Shown here one piece after another: positions 31,608 to 39,820 of a DNA stretch of 64,000 nucleotides. The position numbers and the translations under genes are program-made. The notes beneath the pieces were generated by a model, which worked only from the letters and a program-made list of their open reading frames with translations, searched no databases and was not told the DNA's origin. The stretch is from Amycolatopsis tucumanensis (GTDB lineage Bacteria > Actinomycetota > Actinomycetes > Mycobacteriales > Pseudonocardiaceae). The stretch covers positions 124,001 to 188,000 of the forward strand of contig NZ_JAKGSD010000002.1 of assembly GCF_021654135.1 (NCBI RefSeq), in the 5' to 3' direction. Numbering within the stretch: position 1 is the first letter of the stretch; each line of letters begins with the position of its first letter.

Positions 31608-32723
31608 ATGAAGACCCGCGCCGCCGTGCTGACCGGCTACCACCAGCCCTTCGAGGTCCGGGAGGTCGAACTCGACGAGCCCGGCCCCAACGAGGTCCTG
31701 CTCAAGGTATCCGCCGCCGGGCTGTGCCACTCCGATCTGCACATGATGGACGGTGACAACGTCGTGCGTTTCCCGATCGTCGGCGGCCATGAAGCCGCCG
31801 GGGTCGTGGAGCGCGTCGGCCCGGGCGTCACCCGGGTCGCCGAGGGCGACCACGTCGTGTGCAGCTTCATCCCCAGCTGCGGCAAGTGCCGCTACTGCTC
31901 CACCGGCAAGCAGAACCTGTGCAACATGGGCGCCACCATCCTCGAGGGCAGCATGCCCGACGGCACCTTCCGCATGCACGACCCCGAGCTCGGCGACATC
32001 GGCGCGTTCTGCATGCTCGGCGCCTTTTCCGAGTACACCACCGTGTCGGAGCTGTCGTGTGTGAAGGTCGACGACTGGCTGCCGCTGGACAAGGCGGTGC
32101 TGGTCGGCTGCGGCGTGCCGACTGGGTACGGCAGCGCGGTCAACGCGGGCGAGGTGAAACCCGGTGACACCACGGTGATCTACGGGATCGGCGGCGTCGG
32201 CATCAACGCCGTGCAGGGCGCGGTGCAGGCCGGGGCCAAGAACGTCGTCTGCGTCGACCCGGTCGAGTTCAAACGGCAGACCGCCAAGGAGTTCGGCGCG
32301 ACTCACGTTTTCGCCACGGCCGAGGAGGCCGCCGACGCGGTGCGCGAACTGACCTGGGGCGAGGGCGCGGACCAGGCGATCTGCGTGGTCGGCGTGATGA
32401 CGGAGAAGGTCATCGCGGACGCGTTCGCGGTGATCGGCAAGGGCAGCACGGTCGTCGTCACCGGTGTGGCGAACCCGGCGAACCTCACCGTGCACGTGTC
32501 CGGTTCGGACCTGGTGTTCAACCAGAAGACCATCAAGGGCACGCTGTTCGGCTCGTCCAACCCGCAGTACGACATCGTGAAGATGCTGCGGATGTACGAC
32601 GCGGGCAGGCTCAAGCTCGACGAGCTGATCACCGCGCGCTACACGCTCGACGAGATCAACGACGGGTACCAGGATCTCCGCGACGGCAAGATCATCCGCG
32701 GGATCATCGACTACACCAAGTAA
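31608..32723 (+). CDS. NDMA-dependent zinc alcohol dehydrogenase (MDR superfamily)
   Basis: The 371-residue protein has the catalytic-zinc residues Cys40 in GLCHSDLH and His61-Glu62 in GGHEAAG. The four structural-zinc cysteines 91, 94, 97 and 105 are in CGKCRYCSTGKQNLC, and GIGGVGINAVQGA is the NAD site. The sequence style (IPSCGKC, EVKPGDTTVIYGIGGVG, IIDYTK end) is that of the nicotinoprotein group that keeps its NADH bound and is assayed with NDMA. Those enzymes are commonly associated with the redox cofactor mycofactocin. No mycofactocin synthesis gene is in the window. A hairpin terminator follows. Confidence 0.9.
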   Translation: MKTRAAVLTGYHQPFEVREVELDEPGPNEVLLKVSAAGLCHSDLHMMDGDNVVRFPIVGGHEAAGVVERVGPGVTRVAEGDHVVCSFIPSCGKCRYCSTGKQNLCNMGATILEGSMPDGTFRMHDPELGDIGAFCMLGAFSEYTTVSELSCVKVDDWLPLDKAVLVGCGVPTGYGSAVNAGEVKPGDTTVIYGIGGVGINAVQGAVQAGAKNVVCVDPVEFKRQTAKEFGATHVFATAEEAADAVRELTWGEGADQAICVVGVMTEKVIADAFAVIGKGSTVVVTGVANPANLTVHVSGSDLVFNQKTIKGTLFGSSNPQYDIVKMLRMYDAGRLKLDELITARYTLDEINDGYQDLRDGKIIRGIIDYTK

Positions 32724-32730
32724 GCCGGGC

Positions 32731-32761
32731 CGGTGTGGCCGGATGGGGGCCGGCCACACCG
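32731..32761 (+). terminator. Hairpin terminator after the alcohol dehydrogenase
   Basis: Arms 32731-32742 and 32750-32761 are perfect 12-bp reverse complements around a 7-nt loop. The hairpin lies 7 nt after the stop and is followed by CTTCTCCCC. There is no true T-tract, as is common in actinobacteria. It separates the oxidation genes from the transporter operon. Confidence 0.7.
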
Positions 32762-32782
32762 CTTCTCCCCAGGAGCTCACCG

Positions 32783-34072
32783 ATGCGCTCTCCCTCCGCG
32801 GTCGTCGCGGCCACCCTGGTCGGCAACTTCACCGAGTGGTTCGACTTCGCCGTCTACGGCGCGGTCGCCGTCACCCTCGGCCGCGTCTTCTTCCCCACCG
32901 GCGATTCCGTCGCCTCGCTGCTGGCTTCCCTGGCGGTGTTCGGCATCGCGTTCGTGTTCCGCCCGCTGGGCGGCGCGCTGCTCGGCTCGCTCGGCGACCG
33001 GCGTGGCCGTCGCGTCGCGCTGTCCACCGCCGTCATCGGCATCAGCGGCGCCACCACCCTCATCGGCCTGCTCCCCTCCTACGCCACGATCGGGTTCTGG
33101 GCGCCGCTGCTGCTGGTGCTGCTGCGCTGCGTCCAGGGCCTGTCCGCGGGCGGCGAGTGGACGAGCGCGTCGGCGTTCCTCGCCGAGTACGCCCCGCCGG
33201 GCCGCCGCGGTTTCCGCGCCAGCCTGATCTCCGCCTCCGGCGGCCTGGCCATCGTGGCCGGCACCGGATCGGTGCTGCTGCTGGAGAACCTGCTGACCCC
33301 GGCGCAGATGCAGTCCTGGGGCTGGCGGCTGCCGTTCCTGCTCGCCGCACCACTCGGCCTGATCGGCCTGTACCTGCGGCTGCGCCTGGACGAGACGCCG
33401 GTGTACCGGAGCCTGCGCGCACGCGACGAGGTCGCCGCCACCCCGGTGCGCACCGCGCTGCGGACCGAACGCCGCACGCTGGTGCTCGCGTTCGCCTGCG
33501 CCGCGGTCACCGGGGTCGGGTTCTACTACCTGGCCACGTACTTCACCAACGCGATGTCAGCCACCGGCAACCGGACCGCGTCGCTGGCGGTGAGTTCGAT
33601 CGCGCTGCTGTTCTACGCCGCGATCTGCCCGGTGGCCGGGTGGGTGTCCGACCGGGCCGGGCGGCGCCCGGTCTACGTCGGCGGCGCGCTGGCCCACGCC
33701 GTGCTGGCCGTGCCGGTGCTGCTGCTGGTCGGCTCGGGCTCGCCGGGCCTGGCGCTGCTGGGCATGTGCCTGTTCGCCGTCCCCCAGGCGTGTCTCAACG
33801 TGATGTCGTCGATCGTGCTCGTCGAACTGTTCCCGGCCCGCACCCGGTCCAGCGGTTCGGCGCTGGCCTACAGCCTCGGGGTCGGCCCGATCGCCGGCAC
33901 CGCCCCGCTCGTGGCCGCGGCACTCGCTGCCGCCACGGGCAGCCCGCTCGCGCCTGCCCTCTACCTCGCCGTCATCGCCGCCGCGGTCGGCCTCGTGCTG
34001 GCGCGCAAGCTGCCGGAAACCTCGGCCCGCCCACTCGGCGAACCGGCCGCCGTCACCGCGCACACCGCCTGA
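32783..34072 (+). CDS. MFS transporter, metabolite:H+ symporter (MHS) family
   Basis: The 429-residue protein has about twelve membrane segments. It begins GNFTEWFDFAVYG, the MHS family N-terminal signature, then GSLGDRRGRR in the first cytoplasmic loop and GLSAGGEWTSA in the fourth helix. MHS members import di- and tricarboxylates, betaines or aromatic acids with protons. The ATG at 32783 follows AGGAG by 7 nt, which excludes the longer upstream start. It is the first of three consecutive MFS genes. Confidence 0.92.
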   Translation: MRSPSAVVAATLVGNFTEWFDFAVYGAVAVTLGRVFFPTGDSVASLLASLAVFGIAFVFRPLGGALLGSLGDRRGRRVALSTAVIGISGATTLIGLLPSYATIGFWAPLLLVLLRCVQGLSAGGEWTSASAFLAEYAPPGRRGFRASLISASGGLAIVAGTGSVLLLENLLTPAQMQSWGWRLPFLLAAPLGLIGLYLRLRLDETPVYRSLRARDEVAATPVRTALRTERRTLVLAFACAAVTGVGFYYLATYFTNAMSATGNRTASLAVSSIALLFYAAICPVAGWVSDRAGRRPVYVGGALAHAVLAVPVLLLVGSGSPGLALLGMCLFAVPQACLNVMSSIVLVELFPARTRSSGSALAYSLGVGPIAGTAPLVAAALAAATGSPLAPALYLAVIAAAVGLVLARKLPETSARPLGEPAAVTAHTA

Positions 34073-34138
34073 TCCCACTCCCCCACGCGACCCGGCCCGT
34101 CCGGGCGTTCCCCCCTGCCCTCTGCCCTGGAGGCCGCC

Positions 34139-35545
34139 ATGTCCACCGGCACCATCCTCGCCCGGCTCGAACGGCTCCCGATGAGCCGCCCGCAGTACGG
34201 CATCCTCTTCGCGGGCGGCCTCGGCCACCTGTTCGAGGCGCTCGACATCGTGATCATCGGCTTCATGCTGCCGCACCTGAAAGCGGAGTTCGGTCTGGAC
34301 AACGTCCAGATCGGCCTCATCGGCGGCGCCGCGCCGGTGGGCATGATCGTCGGCGCGATCCTGGCCGGCGTGGTCGGCGACCGGTTCGGCCGCAAACGCG
34401 TGATGCTCTACGCGTTGCTGCTGTTCTGCGCCGCGTCGATCTCGCTCGCCTTCGCCAATGGGTTCGCGTTCATCCTCGTGGTCCGCGTGATCGGCGGGCT
34501 CGGCGCGGGCGCGGAGGCCGCCATCGTGTCGCCCTACATCTCCGAGTTCGCGACCGGGCACAACCGTGGCCGGTTCGTCAGCGGAGTGACGTTGTTCTTC
34601 TCGCTCGGCAACGTGGCCGCGGCGGTGCTCGGTTCGCTGGTCGTGCCGTTGGACGGCGGATGGCGCATCGCCGCGGTGATCTGCGGCCTGCCGGTGCTGG
34701 TCCTGCTGTGGTGGCGGCGCTCCCTGCCGGAGTCGCCGCGGTGGCTGCTCAGCCAGGGACGCGTGGCCGAGGCGGACGCCGTGGTGACCCGTCTGGAGGA
34801 GCGGGTGATCGCCGCCCGCCGCGGCGCGGCCCTGCCGCCGGTGCCGCCGGCGCAGGTCGTCGCACCGGCCGCGCCCGCGGTGTCCTGGTCGCCGCTGCAG
34901 GTGTGGCGTGGCGGTCTCGCGCGGGTGTCGGTGGCGACCTGGCTCGGCTCGTTCGTCTTCCTGTTCGCCTTCTTCGGGTTCTTCACCTGGATGCCGTCGC
35001 TGTTCCTGGAGATCGGGGTCGACCCCGGCGTGGCCGCCACCTACAGCTTCTTCCTCTTCGTGGCCCAGCCGATCGGGTACCTGACCGCGATCGCCGTCAG
35101 CGACCGGTTCGAGCGCCGCACGCTGCTGGTGATGTTCTTCGGCTTCGCCGCGCTCGCCTCGCTCGCGCTGGGGGTCGTACCACGTGACAGCATCGCCCTG
35201 CTGCTGATCGGGATGGCGTTGTCGATCTGCATCACCTGCATCTCCGGCATCGTGTTCCCGTACTGCTCGGAGGTCTACCCGACCGCCATCCGCGCCACCG
35301 GCGCCGGGCTCGCCTCGACGGCGGGCAACGCGGGCGGGCTCACCGCACCGGTCGTCATCGGCATGGCGTTCGGCTCGATCGGGTTCGGCGGCGTGTTCGC
35401 GGTGATGGCCGCGCTGCTGGCCGCGGGCGCGCTCGTCATCCGGCTGTTCGGCCCCCGCGTCACCGGCAAGACGCTGGAGCAGGTCTTCGCCGACGAGACC
35501 GCCCGGCCCGCCACGCCCAGCGCGCTCGAAGGGAGCGCGTCGTGA
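34139..35545 (+). CDS. MFS transporter, aromatic-acid/sugar-porter-like
   Basis: The 468-residue protein has twelve predicted membrane segments with GLGHLFEALDIVIIG in helix 1, GDRFGRKR in the first loop and RSLPESPRWLLSQGR after helix 6. These features are shared by the aromatic acid/H+ symporter and sugar porter branches. A proline-rich central loop (about residues 225-250) separates the halves. GGAGG precedes the ATG. It is cotranscribed with two MHS transporters, which is unusual redundancy. Confidence 0.9.
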   Translation: MSTGTILARLERLPMSRPQYGILFAGGLGHLFEALDIVIIGFMLPHLKAEFGLDNVQIGLIGGAAPVGMIVGAILAGVVGDRFGRKRVMLYALLLFCAASISLAFANGFAFILVVRVIGGLGAGAEAAIVSPYISEFATGHNRGRFVSGVTLFFSLGNVAAAVLGSLVVPLDGGWRIAAVICGLPVLVLLWWRRSLPESPRWLLSQGRVAEADAVVTRLEERVIAARRGAALPPVPPAQVVAPAAPAVSWSPLQVWRGGLARVSVATWLGSFVFLFAFFGFFTWMPSLFLEIGVDPGVAATYSFFLFVAQPIGYLTAIAVSDRFERRTLLVMFFGFAALASLALGVVPRDSIALLLIGMALSICITCISGIVFPYCSEVYPTAIRATGAGLASTAGNAGGLTAPVVIGMAFGSIGFGGVFAVMAALLAAGALVIRLFGPRVTGKTLEQVFADETARPATPSALEGSAS

Positions 35546-36831
35546 CGCAGGCCCCCGTCCCGCGCGGGCGGATCTACTTCGCGACGGTCTTCGGCCACCT
35601 CGTCGAATGGTACGAGTTCTCGGTGTACGGCTTCGTGGCCGTCCACATCGGAGCGACGTTCTTCCCCGGCGCCGACCCGATGGCCCGGCTGCTGGCCACC
35701 TTCGGCGTGTTCGGCTTCACCTTCGGGTTCCGCCCGCTGGGCGCCCTGTTCTTCGGCCCGCTGGCCGACCGCATCGGCCGTCGTCCGGTGCTGGTCACGG
35801 TGCTGCTGCTGATGTGCGGGTCGACGTTCGCGATCGGGCTGCTGCCCGGGTACGCCACGCTCGGCATCGCGGCGCCGGTGCTGCTCGTCGTGTTGCGCGG
35901 GCTGCAGAACTTCTCCACCGGCGGCGAGTTCGGCAGCGTCGGGGCGTTCATGATCGAGCACGCCCCGCCAGGGCGGCGCGGGTACGCCACCAGCTGGCTG
36001 ATGTTCTCCGCCGTGGTCGGGTTCGTGATCGGCAGCCTGGTGGTCGTCTCGCTGGCCGCGGCGCTCGGTGACGCGGCGATGGCCGCGTGGGGCTGGCGGA
36101 TCCCGTTCCTCGTCGCCGGTCCGCTGGGCATCGTCGGCCTCTACATCCGGCTGCGCCTGGAGGACACGCCGGAGTTCCGCGCGCTTGCCGACCGGCACGA
36201 GGTGGCGCAGTCGCCGCTGCGGGAGGCGTTGCGGTACCGGCGGGAGATCCTGACCGTGGCCGGGCTGGCCGGCCTGCACACGACCGCGTTCTACCTGGTG
36301 CTGACGTTCATGGTGTCGTACCTGACGCAGACCGTCCGGTTCGGCACCGGGCTGGCGCTCACCGCGACGCTCGCCGGCGCGGTCGCCGCACTGGTGCCGA
36401 TGCCGTTCGTGTCGGCGTGGTCGGACCGGATCGGGCGCCGGCCGGTCCTGATCACGCTCTCCGCGGCGATCGCCGTGCTGGCGGTGCCGGTGCTCGCGGT
36501 CATCCGAAGTTCCCCGGCCGGCGCGATCGCCGGGCAGGTCGTGCTCGGGTCGCTGATGGGGGCGCTGGTGTCGACCACGCTGGTGTCGATGACGGAGATC
36601 TTCCCGCCGCGGGTGCGCTCGGCCGGTTCGTCGTTCGCCTACACCATTTCCGCGGCGCTGATCGGCGGCACGGCGCCGTTCGTGTCGACGTGGCTGATCG
36701 GCGCGACCGGCAGTTCGCTGGCGCCCGCCGGGTACCTGGCCGCGACGGCGCTGCTGGCCTTGGTGGCCGCTGTGTGCTTCCGGGAGCGGGTGGTTCCATC
36801 GGTGAAGGGAGAAGTCCATGTTGGACAGTGA
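35542..36831 (+). CDS. MFS transporter, MHS family (second MHS copy in the operon)
   Basis: The 429-residue protein starts at GTG 35542 in a GTGA overlap with the previous gene. FGHLVEWYEFSVYGFVAVH and NFSTGGEFGSVG are MHS landmarks, and GPLADRIGRRP is the loop 2-3 motif. It is clearly homologous to the MHS protein at 32783 but far from identical, so it is an old paralogue. It may take up a different acid of the same catabolic programme. Confidence 0.92.
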   Translation: MTQAPVPRGRIYFATVFGHLVEWYEFSVYGFVAVHIGATFFPGADPMARLLATFGVFGFTFGFRPLGALFFGPLADRIGRRPVLVTVLLLMCGSTFAIGLLPGYATLGIAAPVLLVVLRGLQNFSTGGEFGSVGAFMIEHAPPGRRGYATSWLMFSAVVGFVIGSLVVVSLAAALGDAAMAAWGWRIPFLVAGPLGIVGLYIRLRLEDTPEFRALADRHEVAQSPLREALRYRREILTVAGLAGLHTTAFYLVLTFMVSYLTQTVRFGTGLALTATLAGAVAALVPMPFVSAWSDRIGRRPVLITLSAAIAVLAVPVLAVIRSSPAGAIAGQVVLGSLMGALVSTTLVSMTEIFPPRVRSAGSSFAYTISAALIGGTAPFVSTWLIGATGSSLAPAGYLAATALLALVAAVCFRERVVPSVKGEVHVGQ

Positions 36832-37591
36832 CATCCTCGACCGCGGCGAGGGACCGGCCGTGGTGTTCAGCCACGGCACGCTGCTCGACCGCACCATGTT
36901 CGACCCGCAGATCGCGGCACTGGCCGGGGCGTACCGGACGATCGCCTACACCAGCCGGGCGGGCACGTCCCGCTACGGCACCGAACGCTCGCTGGACGAC
37001 CTGGTCGCCGACTGCCTCGACCTGGTGGACGGCATCGACCGGTTCGTGCTGGTCGGCATGTCGGTGGGCGGGTTCATGGCGATCGAGCTCGCGCTCAAGC
37101 ACCCGGATCGCCTGGCCGGACTGGTGCTGGTGTCCACCATGGCCGACGCGTACACGCCGGAGGAACGCGCACGGTTCGGGGCGCTGCTGGAGCCGATGGA
37201 CACCGAGGAGCCGATCAGCGCGGAGTTCGCCGAGGCGTTCGTGCCGGTGATCTTCGGGCCGCGGACGATCGCGGAGAACCCGGAGCACGTGCGGCGGTGG
37301 GTGCGGAAGTGGCGGGCGCGCCCGTCGCGCTCCGTGTGGGGCGAGTACCGGTCGTGGATCGACCGCGAGGACCGGCTCGGGCAGCTGGCCGAGATCACCG
37401 TGCCGACGCTGATCATCCACGGCGAGGACGACGGCGGGATCCCGATCGCCCGCGCGGAGGCGATGCACGCCCGCCTGCCGGGGTCGGAGTTCGTGCGCGT
37501 CGCGGACAGCGGGCACCTGGTGACCGAGGAGCAGCCCGAGGTGGTCAACCAGGCGCTGCGGAGGTTCGTCGACGGGATCGCGCCGTGGTGA
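36818..37591 (+). CDS. Alpha/beta hydrolase
   Basis: The 257-residue protein has the oxyanion segment FSHGTLLD, the nucleophile elbow GMSVGG with Ser82, GEDDG as the acid and a C-terminal SGH histidine, so the triad is complete. It resembles 3-oxoadipate enol-lactonase-type and other small-molecule esterases of about 260 residues. It overlaps the end of the MFS gene by 14 nt and is coupled to the following SDR gene by GTGA. Ester or lactone cleavage of an imported compound is plausible. Confidence 0.88.
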   Translation: MLDSDILDRGEGPAVVFSHGTLLDRTMFDPQIAALAGAYRTIAYTSRAGTSRYGTERSLDDLVADCLDLVDGIDRFVLVGMSVGGFMAIELALKHPDRLAGLVLVSTMADAYTPEERARFGALLEPMDTEEPISAEFAEAFVPVIFGPRTIAENPEHVRRWVRKWRARPSRSVWGEYRSWIDREDRLGQLAEITVPTLIIHGEDDGGIPIARAEAMHARLPGSEFVRVADSGHLVTEEQPEVVNQALRRFVDGIAPW

Positions 37592-38328
37592 GCGCCGAGC
37601 TGGATGGCCAGGTCGCGATCGTGACCGGCGGCGCGCGTGGCATCGGCGCCGCGATCGTGCGGTCGCTGGCGGACGCCGGTGCGGCGGTGGTGATCGCGGG
37701 CGGGCGCGAAACCGACGGACGCGCCCTCGCCGCCGAACTGGGCGACCGGGTGGTCTACGAGCCGCACGACGTCGGCTGCGAACACTCGTGGGACCGGCTC
37801 CTCCAGGCCACGGTCGCGCGGCTCGGCCCGCCCGCGATCCTGGTCAACAACGCCGGGATCTACCGGCCGGGCCCAGACGTGACCGGGACGGCGCCGGAGG
37901 ACTTCGACGAGCACTACCGGGTCAACCAGCGCGGCCCCTTCCTCGGGATGCGGGCCGCGGGCGCGGTGATGAAGACGGCGGGTGGCGGGGCGATCGTGAA
38001 CATCTCCTCGATCGCCTCGCACCGGCCGTATCCCGGGCAGATCGCCTACTCCACCACCAAGTGGGCGGTGCGGGGCATGACGAAGTGCGCCGCGGTGGAG
38101 CTGGGCGCCCACGGGGTTCGCGTCAACTCGGTGCACCCCGGGTTCATCGACACCGGGATGCTGGACGTCATCACCGAGGAGTGGAACGCCCAGGTCCTCG
38201 CGGCGACGCCGCTGGGGCGGCGCGGGCTGGCCGAGGAGGTCGCGGCGACCGTGCTCTTCCTGGTCTCCCCGGCCAGCGCCTTCGTCACCGGCGCGGAGTT
38301 CGTCGTGGACGGCGGGCTCGCTTCCTAG
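37588..38328 (+). CDS. SDR oxidoreductase
   Basis: The 246-residue classical SDR has TGGARGIG, NNAG, catalytic YSTTK and a C-terminal FVTGAEFVVDGG. The start GTG 37588 overlaps the hydrolase stop by GTGA. It probably oxidises or reduces the alcohol released by the hydrolase next door. The gene converges on the class V PLP gene with a 4-nt overlap of stops. Confidence 0.9.
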   Translation: MSAELDGQVAIVTGGARGIGAAIVRSLADAGAAVVIAGGRETDGRALAAELGDRVVYEPHDVGCEHSWDRLLQATVARLGPPAILVNNAGIYRPGPDVTGTAPEDFDEHYRVNQRGPFLGMRAAGAVMKTAGGGAIVNISSIASHRPYPGQIAYSTTKWAVRGMTKCAAVELGAHGVRVNSVHPGFIDTGMLDVITEEWNAQVLAATPLGRRGLAEEVAATVLFLVSPASAFVTGAEFVVDGGLAS

Positions 38329-39416
38329 CGGGCCTGCGCGGCGGCGAGGGCCCGCACCGCGGCCGCCACGTCGGACTCGTGGTTGAAGTAGTGGAATCCG
38401 AACCGGACCCGGTCGCCCAGTGCGGTGGCGCGCACGCCGTGCCCGGCCAGCGACCGGGCGATCCGGTCGGCGTCCGCGGTGGCCAGGACGACGATGTGCG
38501 AACCCGGTCCACTGTGGACCCGCCGAAGGCCGAGTGCCGCTGCCTCGCCGGTCAGCTGCCCGGCCAGGCCGAGCACATGCCGCTCCACCGCGGCCGGGTC
38601 CAGCTGGTGGAACAGGCGCAGCGCAGCACAGGCGCCCAGCCAGGAGAACCACGCCGGTGAGGCGTCGCAGCGTGCGGCGTCCGGTGCGAGGTCCAGGTCG
38701 CCGCCGAAGTAGCCGTGCGGGGCGGCGGTCGACTTCCAGCCGGGCGCCAGCGGCCGCAGCCCGGCCACCCGGTCCGGCCGCGCCACCAGCCATGCCGCGC
38801 CCCGCGGGCACAGCATCCACTTGTAGCCGTGCACCGCGAGGTAGTCGGGCGCCACGGCCGGGTCGAACCGCAGCGCGCCGAGCGACTGGGTGAGGTTGAC
38901 GAACAGGCGCGCCCCGACCCGGTCGGTCGCGGCGCGCAACGCGGGAAGGTCCAGCCGCTGCCCTTCGCGGCTGGTCACCTCGCTCACCGCCAGCAGCGCC
39001 ACGTCCTCGTCGAGCGCAGCGATCAGGTCCTCGGCCCGGGTCACGCCGTCCCGCGCCGGGACGCTCACCACGTCGTGCCGCGCCAGCCAGGGGAACCGGT
39101 TGCTGCGGAAGTCCTGCTCCGCCACCACGACCCGGCCACGGGGCAGGGACGCGGCGACGGTCGCGGCGGCCTCGGCGAGCGAGGACACTGTGGCGACCGT
39201 GCCCGGCGGGACGCCGAGAAACCCGGCGAACAGCTCCCGCGCATCGCCGGCGGCAGAGTCCCAGGCGAGCCAGTCGAACCCGCCGGAGGACCACGCGTCG
39301 AGCACCTCGCGCATCGCGGTCACCACCGGCTCCGCCCCCGGCGGCGCGCCCGGCGTGTCCAGCCACACCTGGTCGCGCAGCGCGGGGAACAGCGCCCGGA
39401 ACTCGGCGGGCGTCAC
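38325..39416 (-). CDS. Class V PLP-dependent enzyme (cysteine desulfurase/isopenicillin-epimerase-like fold)
   Basis: The 363-residue protein has the class V scaffold, with the Schiff-base lysine Lys199 in VHGYKWMLCPRG and the LTQSLGAL strand. The residue that normally pairs with the pyridine nitrogen as Asp in VDxxQS is Asn174 here (FVNLTQS). No desulfurase cysteine loop is obvious. The function may be a lyase, epimerase or aminotransferase with unusual PLP electronics. It is last in a three-gene operon with RidA and a class III aminotransferase, starting at GTG 39416 overlapping RidA. Confidence 0.82.
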   Translation of the reverse strand: MTPAEFRALFPALRDQVWLDTPGAPPGAEPVVTAMREVLDAWSSGGFDWLAWDSAAGDARELFAGFLGVPPGTVATVSSLAEAAATVAASLPRGRVVVAEQDFRSNRFPWLARHDVVSVPARDGVTRAEDLIAALDEDVALLAVSEVTSREGQRLDLPALRAATDRVGARLFVNLTQSLGALRFDPAVAPDYLAVHGYKWMLCPRGAAWLVARPDRVAGLRPLAPGWKSTAAPHGYFGGDLDLAPDAARCDASPAWFSWLGACAALRLFHQLDPAAVERHVLGLAGQLTGEAAALGLRRVHSGPGSHIVVLATADADRIARSLAGHGVRATALGDRVRFGFHYFNHESDVAAAVRALAAAQAR

Positions 39417-39820
39417 CGGGGCACCGCGGCCATGGCCTCGACCTCCACCAGGATGTCCGGCCGCGCGAGCGCGGCCGCCACGATCAGCGACTGGGCCGGC
39501 CAGTCGCCGTCCGGGTACCAGCGGGTGAAGGTCCGCTTCACCACGGACCGGAAGCCGGTCAGGTGCTCGGTGCCGGCCACCATGCTGAACACCTTGACCA
39601 GGTGCCGCGGCTGCGCGCCCGCCGCGGCGAGGAGCCGTTCGAGGTTGGCGAACATCGCCTCGGTCTGGGCTTCGGCGTCGGCACCGGCGAGCGAGCCGTC
39701 GGGCAGCACGCCGACCTGCCCGGAGATCACCACGAGCTCGTGCCCGGGCGGAACGTGCGCCAGGTGGCTGTACATCCCGATCGGGGCGGCGACAGTGTCC
39801 GGGTTCCAGCGCTTGATCAT
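39413..39820 (-). CDS. RidA/YjgF/Rid family protein (enamine/imine deaminase type)
   Basis: The 135-residue protein has the Rid fold landmarks ELVVISGQVGVLPDGSL, QTEAMFANLERLLAAAG and the ending PDILVEVEAMAAV. Rid proteins hydrolyse reactive enamines or imines released by PLP enzymes, or act in catabolic 2-imino-acid steps. Placement between two PLP enzyme genes with ATGA and GTGA overlaps fits that role exactly. Confidence 0.9.
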   Translation of the reverse strand: MIKRWNPDTVAAPIGMYSHLAHVPPGHELVVISGQVGVLPDGSLAGADAEAQTEAMFANLERLLAAAGAQPRHLVKVFSMVAGTEHLTGFRSVVKRTFTRWYPDGDWPAQSLIVAAALARPDILVEVEAMAAVPR

